Below are positions 59,593 through 64,000 of a stretch of 64,000 nucleotides of DNA, one piece after another. This DNA comes from Glacieibacterium sp965200405. GTDB taxonomy: Bacteria; Pseudomonadota; Alphaproteobacteria; Sphingomonadales; Sphingomonadaceae. The translations under genes were made by a program, and so were the position numbers. The notes beneath the pieces were generated by a model. That model did no database searches. It saw only the letters and a program-made list of their open reading frames with translations, and was not told where the DNA came from. Location of the stretch: contig NZ_OZ241356.1 in NCBI RefSeq assembly GCF_965200405.1, positions 1,860,001 through 1,924,000 of the forward strand, read 5' to 3'. Within the stretch, counting starts at the first letter, position 1. Every line of letters starts with the position of its first letter.

Positions 59593-60456
59593 ATGGTCTC
59601 GGTGATCGGTCTGGTTGTGCTGATCGTCATGGTGTTCGGTGGCTTTGCGTTGACCGGCGGCAACATCATGGTGGTGATCGAGGCTCTCCCGCACGAGATG
59701 CTGATCATCGGTGGTGCTGCCGCCGGGGCGACGCTGATTTCCACCGACATCAAGGGAATCAAGGCGATCGGCGGCGGCTTTGCGGCGATCGTCCGGGGCC
59801 CGCGCTACAAGCGCGCCGACTATAGCGCCGCGATCTACCTGACGACGCGGCTGATGAAGCTGCTCAAGCTCGACGGCGCGGTGGCGCTGGAGCCCCATAT
59901 CGAGGACCCGAAATCCAGTGCGATCTTTGCAGAATACCCGCAGTTCCTGCGCGACCCGGTGTTCCTCCACCTGCTGACCGACAGCCTGCGCCTGCTCGTC
60001 GTCTCGACCGGCGGCGTCAGCGCCAATGCCGTCGAGGAGGTCATCGACACCGCGATCGAGACGCATCACAGCGCCGCCTATCAACCGGTCGAGCGGCTGG
60101 TGACGCTGTCCGACGCGCTGCCGGCACTGGGCATCGTCGCGGCGGTGCTCGGCGTGGTCAAGACGATGGGCAGCATCGACAAGCCGCCAACGATACTGGG
60201 TGGCATGATCGGCTCGGCGCTGGTCGGGACGTTCCTCGGCGTGCTGCTGAGCTATGGCATCGTCGGGCCGTGCGCGGCGCGGCTGAAGTCGGTGCTCGAT
60301 GCCGACAGCGAGATCTACCAGGTGCTGCGCCGGGTCATCGTCGCCAGCCTGAAGGGCCAGCCGCAGCCGATGGTGATCGAGGCGGCGCGCACGGCGATCT
60401 CGCCGGCGAACCAGCCGAGCTTCTCCGAGGTGTTCGACGGGATGCGGGGCAAGTGA
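59593..60456 (+). CDS. motA: Flagellar motor stator MotA
   Basis: 287 residues, four membrane helices. VIGLVVLIVMVFGGFALTGG and MLIIGGAAAGATLISTD start it; the cytoplasmic loop with RLMKLLKL carries charged residues for FliG; LPALGIVAAVLGVVKTMGSI and LGVLLSYGIVGPCAARLK are the last helices. Proton channel with MotB. GGAGGG before the ATG. Confidence 0.95.
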   Translation: MVSVIGLVVLIVMVFGGFALTGGNIMVVIEALPHEMLIIGGAAAGATLISTDIKGIKAIGGGFAAIVRGPRYKRADYSAAIYLTTRLMKLLKLDGAVALEPHIEDPKSSAIFAEYPQFLRDPVFLHLLTDSLRLLVVSTGGVSANAVEEVIDTAIETHHSAAYQPVERLVTLSDALPALGIVAAVLGVVKTMGSIDKPPTILGGMIGSALVGTFLGVLLSYGIVGPCAARLKSVLDADSEIYQVLRRVIVASLKGQPQPMVIEAARTAISPANQPSFSEVFDGMRGK

Positions 60457-60493
60457 GGATGGTCGGCAACGCCCTCCCTCCCGGTGACCTCCG

Positions 60494-61390
60494 GTGAGGT
60501 ACGAACCCCCCGCCAACTTCGAGCCCGAAGTCGTCATCCGGTGGAAGAAGGACAAGCACGCCGCCCATCACGGCGGCGCCTGGAAAATCGCCTATGCCGA
60601 CTTCGTCACGGCGATGATGGCGTTCTTCCTGCTGCTGTGGATCATCGGCGCGACCAACGAGGACCAGCGCAAGGGTATCGCCGACTATTTCACGCCGACC
60701 GTCATCCAGATGAAGAACTCGGGCGGGTCGAACGGCGTCATGGGTGGCCGCAGCCTGGAAACCGAGCCCGGCGCGGCGCCCAACGCGGCGACGCGCGGCA
60801 AGCGCCCGACACCGACCAGCGGCGGCGGCGGTGGCGGCCCGCTCGATGCCGCGGTGACCTCGCAGGACAAGGCGACGGCACCGGGCAACGCCCGCAAGGC
60901 CGACGAGGAACGCTTCAACAAGGTCGAGCGGGTCGCCAATGCGCGGCTGGCCGGCGACCCGACGCTCAAGGGGCTGAAGGGGCAGATCCGTTTCGTCCGG
61001 ACCCGCGACGGCCTGCGGATCGACATCGTCGAACGTGCCGATTTCTCGATGTTCGCCTCGGGAACGTGCGTGTTCACGACCGAGGCGGAGGCGCTGGTGC
61101 ATGCCGTGGCACGCGCGCTGCGGGACACGCCGAATGCGCTGACCGTGCGCGGCCACACCGATGCGGTGGCGTATAGCAAGGGCGATTCGAACAACTGGAT
61201 GCTGTCGACGATCCGCGCCGATGCGACCCGGCGCTCACTGACGCGTGCCGGGGTCGATGCAAGCCGGTTCCGGCGGATCGAGGGCGTCGCGGACACCGAC
61301 CCGTTCAATCCGAAGGACCGGATGGACCCGCGAAATCGCCGGATCAGCGTGACATTGCTGTACAGGGCGGCGGAGATGCCGGCCGCGTGA
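60494..61390 (+). CDS. motB: Flagellar motor stator MotB
   Basis: 298 residues, GTG start. HHGGAWKIAYADFVTAMMAFFLLLWII with D36 is the single helix and proton-binding Asp. A glycine-rich plug/linker follows, then the OmpA-like peptidoglycan anchor: LTVRGHTDAVAYSKGDSNNWM and MDPRNRRISVTLLYR. Locks the stator to the cell wall. Ends before a nested repeat that separates it from glf. Confidence 0.96.
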   Translation: MRYEPPANFEPEVVIRWKKDKHAAHHGGAWKIAYADFVTAMMAFFLLLWIIGATNEDQRKGIADYFTPTVIQMKNSGGSNGVMGGRSLETEPGAAPNAATRGKRPTPTSGGGGGGPLDAAVTSQDKATAPGNARKADEERFNKVERVANARLAGDPTLKGLKGQIRFVRTRDGLRIDIVERADFSMFASGTCVFTTEAEALVHAVARALRDTPNALTVRGHTDAVAYSKGDSNNWMLSTIRADATRRSLTRAGVDASRFRRIEGVADTDPFNPKDRMDPRNRRISVTLLYRAAEMPAA

Positions 61391-61408
61391 GCCATCTGCT
61401 CCACTGCT

Positions 61409-61544
61409 CCCTCCCCCCACGCGAAGCGTAGAGTGGGGAGGGCCGGGGTGGGGGTTCTCGAGGTCAGGAAGAGGGACGCCGAAGGGCGCCCCCACCCCGA
61501 CCCTCCCCACTCTCGGTTCGCAACCGCTCACCGTGGGGGGAGGG
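61409..61544. repeat. Nested inverted repeat of CCCTCCCC type
   Basis: Outer arms CCCTCCCCCCAC (61409-61420) and GTGGGGGGAGGG (61533-61544) are perfect. Inner 24-base arms (61431-61454 and 61489-61512) differ at one base. It fills the convergent gap between motB and glf and should form a very stable stem. Confidence 0.8.
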
Positions 61545-61559
61545 GGAAGTTAGGGCGGA

Positions 61560-62705
61560 CTATTCCGCGGCGACGATCCGCGGGGTCAGTTCGATGACGT
61601 TGCTCTCGATCGGCAGCGCCTCCTGGATGCGGCGGAAGGTGGCGAGCGCCTGGCCGGTGACCTGGTCCATGTTGTAGTAGCGATACGTCGCCAACCGCCC
61701 GACGAACCAGACGTTGGGCGTCGCCATCGCGAGCCGCTCGTACTTCTTGTACAGCGCGGCATTCTCCGGACGCGGGATCGGGTAATAGGGATCGCCCTCG
61801 GCGCTGGGATATTCCCAGGTCAGCGCTGTCTTCGGGTGCACCTGTCCGGTCATGTGCTTGTATTCGCTGACGCGGGTGAATGCCTCGGTCTGCGGATAGT
61901 TGACCGTGCCGACCGGCAGCACCTGCTCTTGGTCGACCGTCTCGTGACGGAACTTCAGGCTGCGGTACGGCAGCTTGCCGTGGCGGAAGTTGAAATACTC
62001 GTCGACCGGCCCGGTCCAGATCAGCCGCTTGAACGTCACCTCGTTGCGGATGTCGGCATAGTCGGTCTGCGTCATCACCTTGATGTTGGGGTGATCGAGC
62101 ATCTTCTCGAACATGCGCGTGTAGCCGTTCTTGGGCATGTACTGGAATTCGTCGGTGAAATAGCGGTCGTCGCGGTTGGTCCGGGTCGGGACGCGCGCCG
62201 TCACCGACTTGTCGAGCTCGCTCGGGTCCATCGCCCACTGCTTGCGGGTATAGCCCTGGAAGAACTTCTCATACAGCTCGCGACCGACGACGGAGACGAC
62301 GACATCCTCGGACGTCTTGATCTCGGCGGGGTGCTCGGCGCGCGCGGCGAACCAGGCGGGCAATTCCTCGCTGGTCAGGTTCAGGTTGTAGAGCTTGTTG
62401 ATGGTGTCGAGGTTGATCGGGATCGGTACTTCCATGCCGTCGACGATGCCGCGAACCTTGTGCTCGTACTTCCGCCACTCGGTGAACTGCGACAGATGGT
62501 CGAAGATCATCTGCGAATTGGTGTGGAAGATGTGCGGGCCGTACTGGTGGATCAGCAGGCCGTCGTCGTTGTAGCGGTCATAGGCATTGCCGCCGATATG
62601 CGGCCGACGGTCGATGACCAGCACCTTCTCGTCGCGCTGGGTCGCGATGCGTTCGGCAAGGGTGGCACCGGCAAAGCCTGCGCCGACGATCACCCAGTCA
62701 AACAT
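61560..62705 (-). CDS. glf: UDP-galactopyranose mutase
   Basis: 381 residues. FAD-dependent enzyme turning UDP-galactopyranose into UDP-galactofuranose. GAGFAGATLAERIA is the Rossmann motif; QYGPHIFHTNS, FFQGYTRKQWAMDPSEL, ARVPTRTNRDDRYF and RLATYRYYNMDQV are the family signatures. Supplies galactofuranose for a surface glycan. Its start overlaps the glycosyltransferase gene by eight bases, so they are co-translated. Confidence 0.96.
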   Translation of the reverse strand: MFDWVIVGAGFAGATLAERIATQRDEKVLVIDRRPHIGGNAYDRYNDDGLLIHQYGPHIFHTNSQMIFDHLSQFTEWRKYEHKVRGIVDGMEVPIPINLDTINKLYNLNLTSEELPAWFAARAEHPAEIKTSEDVVVSVVGRELYEKFFQGYTRKQWAMDPSELDKSVTARVPTRTNRDDRYFTDEFQYMPKNGYTRMFEKMLDHPNIKVMTQTDYADIRNEVTFKRLIWTGPVDEYFNFRHGKLPYRSLKFRHETVDQEQVLPVGTVNYPQTEAFTRVSEYKHMTGQVHPKTALTWEYPSAEGDPYYPIPRPENAALYKKYERLAMATPNVWFVGRLATYRYYNMDQVTGQALATFRRIQEALPIESNVIELTPRIVAAE

Positions 62706-63891
62706 TTTCGCTCTCCATGATCAGGGTCGCCGAAGGTTCGGCGTCCAGAATTTCGTTCATCCGGGCGTGCATCGCCGCCCAGGTGCGGTCCCATGAACCC
62801 TGCGCCAGCTGCGCATCGACCTTGGCCAGCCACTCCGTGCGGGGACGGCTCAGCAGGGTCTCGACGGCGGCGACGGTCTCGTCCGCGGTGGTTGCGATCT
62901 CGACGAGGCCGGCTTCGCCGTAGGGGCGGATGACATCGCGGATCGCGGTCGACACGACCGGCAGGCCGGCGGCGAGGAATTCAGGCGTCTTGGTCGGCGA
63001 AATGTAGCGCGTCGCCTCGTTGATCGCGAAGGGCATCCAACCGATGTCCCAGTTCGCCAGATACGCCGGCAAATCGGCATATCCCTTGCCGCCGAGCCAG
63101 TGGATATTGGCGGCCTGGGGCAGGGTGGCCGGGTCGATCTTGACCACCGGGCCGATCATGACGAACTGCCAGTCGGGGCGCTGGGCGGCGACCTGGCCAA
63201 GCAGCTCGATGTCGAAACGCTCGTCGATGACGCCGAAGAAACCGAGGCGCGGATGGGCGACGGCGCCCTGGTCCGCCGGGTCCGGCAGTCCGGCGCGGGC
63301 CTTGGCGAAATGCGCGGTGTCGATGCTCGATGGGAAGCAGTGGATGTTGGCGTGGCGGTGTGCCGCAGCCTCGTGCATCGAGGCGCCGCCGGTGAACACC
63401 ACGTCGGCCAGGTCGAGCAATTCCTGCTCCAGCGCCAGCAGCAGCGGCGGGGCATTCTGGAAAGCCGACAGTTCGTCCATCTTGTCGAAGACGATCAGGT
63501 CGGCGGGAACGTGGCGGCTGAACGCCAGCGCCATCGGGGTGTAGAACCACAGTACCAGCGGTGCACCTGCGGCGTCGGCGACAAGGCCGTCGAGGATATT
63601 GCGCTGGTGGTCGACGACGGTCGCCTCGGGCGTGCCGTGCGGCACGATCGGCTGGACGACACTGACATTACCGGGGCGCTCGCCGGTTTCGACGCGGGGT
63701 TCGCCACCATCGACCCAGATCGGCTCTTCGACGAAGATTACATCGAAGTCGGTGGCTGCCCGGGTCAGCAGATGCTGCGGGCGCTGCGTCACGAAGTCCC
63801 AACGGAGGTGCGAAAGCACGATGAGCGTCGGTTTCGCTGACTTGGTGGCCAGCGTCGGGCTCAGTACCGCAGGCGCGGCGCATTCCGTCAT
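62698..63891 (-). CDS. Glycosyltransferase (GT-B) next to glf
   Basis: 397 residues, no signal peptide. LSHLRWDFVTQRPQHLLTRA is a frequent N-terminus in GT-B transferases that build galactan or related glycans; LGFFGVIDERFDIELLGQVAAQRPDWQFVMIGPVV and SPTKTPEFLAAGLPVVSTAI are the nucleotide-sugar half. Probably transfers galactofuranose or another sugar, but donor and acceptor are inferred only from the coupling with glf. First gene at the right edge on this strand; its promoter lies in 63892-64000. Confidence 0.85.
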   Translation of the reverse strand: MTECAAPAVLSPTLATKSAKPTLIVLSHLRWDFVTQRPQHLLTRAATDFDVIFVEEPIWVDGGEPRVETGERPGNVSVVQPIVPHGTPEATVVDHQRNILDGLVADAAGAPLVLWFYTPMALAFSRHVPADLIVFDKMDELSAFQNAPPLLLALEQELLDLADVVFTGGASMHEAAAHRHANIHCFPSSIDTAHFAKARAGLPDPADQGAVAHPRLGFFGVIDERFDIELLGQVAAQRPDWQFVMIGPVVKIDPATLPQAANIHWLGGKGYADLPAYLANWDIGWMPFAINEATRYISPTKTPEFLAAGLPVVSTAIRDVIRPYGEAGLVEIATTADETVAAVETLLSRPRTEWLAKVDAQLAQGSWDRTWAAMHARMNEILDAEPSATLIMESENV

Positions 63892-64000
63892 CGGAACTCC
63901 CGGTTAGAGTGCAAATCTGCAGGTTGGCCCGTCGGCGGGCCTGCGCCGGAAAGGCACATATCGACAACGGACGGTCCCCGGATTCGTTCCGATGATGCGC

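Noticed and set aside
63926..63941. Small hairpin GGCCCG-TCGG-CGGGCC at the right edge
   Set aside because: Six-pair stem in the leader of the glycosyltransferase gene without T-run or conserved context; chance is likely in such GC-rich DNA.
1..64000. CRISPR array, insertion sequence or prophage
   Set aside because: No regularly spaced repeats, transposase, integrase or phage structural genes were found.

Overview
The window is a gene-dense, very GC-rich chromosomal segment that looks like a Sphingomonadales alphaproteobacterium. This rests on the argS/SPOR/nagZ/scpA/scpB order, two large TonB-dependent receptors, a SapC-family protein, a C-terminally extended L20, ATGA-type start/stop overlaps throughout and many GTG/TTG starts. 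It is an inference from gene content; there is no 16S gene in the window. No insertion sequence, prophage, CRISPR array or integrase was seen, and no gap between genes exceeds 300 bases.

Layout. 1-1.6 kb: two small uncharacterised proteins and a bestrophin-like channel. 1.8-6.8 kb: tightly overlapping argS, SPOR protein, nagZ, scpA and scpB (translation, cell envelope, chromosome segregation). 6.9-18.2 kb: housekeeping genes, namely a PfkB sugar kinase, an amino-acid permease with an M20 peptidase, xseB-ispA, coaD, a periplasmic cyclophilin, and queA...tgt (queuosine) with a membrane desaturase/methyltransferase pair between them, then an enoyl-CoA hydratase. 18.3-28.6 kb: DEAD-box helicase, a TonB receptor, an FAD oxidoreductase, SapC, a cytochrome b561/YceI pair, a candidate small RNA, N-formylglutamate amidohydrolase and tRNA-Val(GAC).

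28.8-37.5 kb is a carbohydrate-use locus. It holds a TonB receptor, aldose 1-epimerase, a clan-A glycoside hydrolase, a GH43 arabinanase-like enzyme, an FCD-type GntR regulator and a sodium:solute symporter. A near-identical 16-base element lies in both divergent promoter regions of the locus. It probably scavenges arabinan-type plant polysaccharide: outer-membrane uptake, periplasmic cleavage, anomer conversion, then sodium-driven import.

37.5-44.6 kb is an RND efflux operon (small unknown protein, adaptor, pump, outer-membrane channel) divergent from a TetR regulator, with a 50-base operator-like inverted repeat between them. 44.8-49.7 kb holds an alpha/beta hydrolase and rpmI-rplT-pheS-pheT, with a terminator-like hairpin before pheS.

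49.8-61.4 kb is a flagellar block. flgA-flgM-flgN face left; flgBCDEFGHIJKL and motAB face right in one 10 kb run. The divergent gap carries a consensus sigma-54 promoter for flgB and a near-consensus one for flgA, and motA has a sigma-28-like promoter. With FlgM present, this is the usual staged flagellar hierarchy. 61.6-63.9 kb: UDP-galactopyranose mutase and a glycosyltransferase, suggesting a galactofuranose-containing surface glycan.
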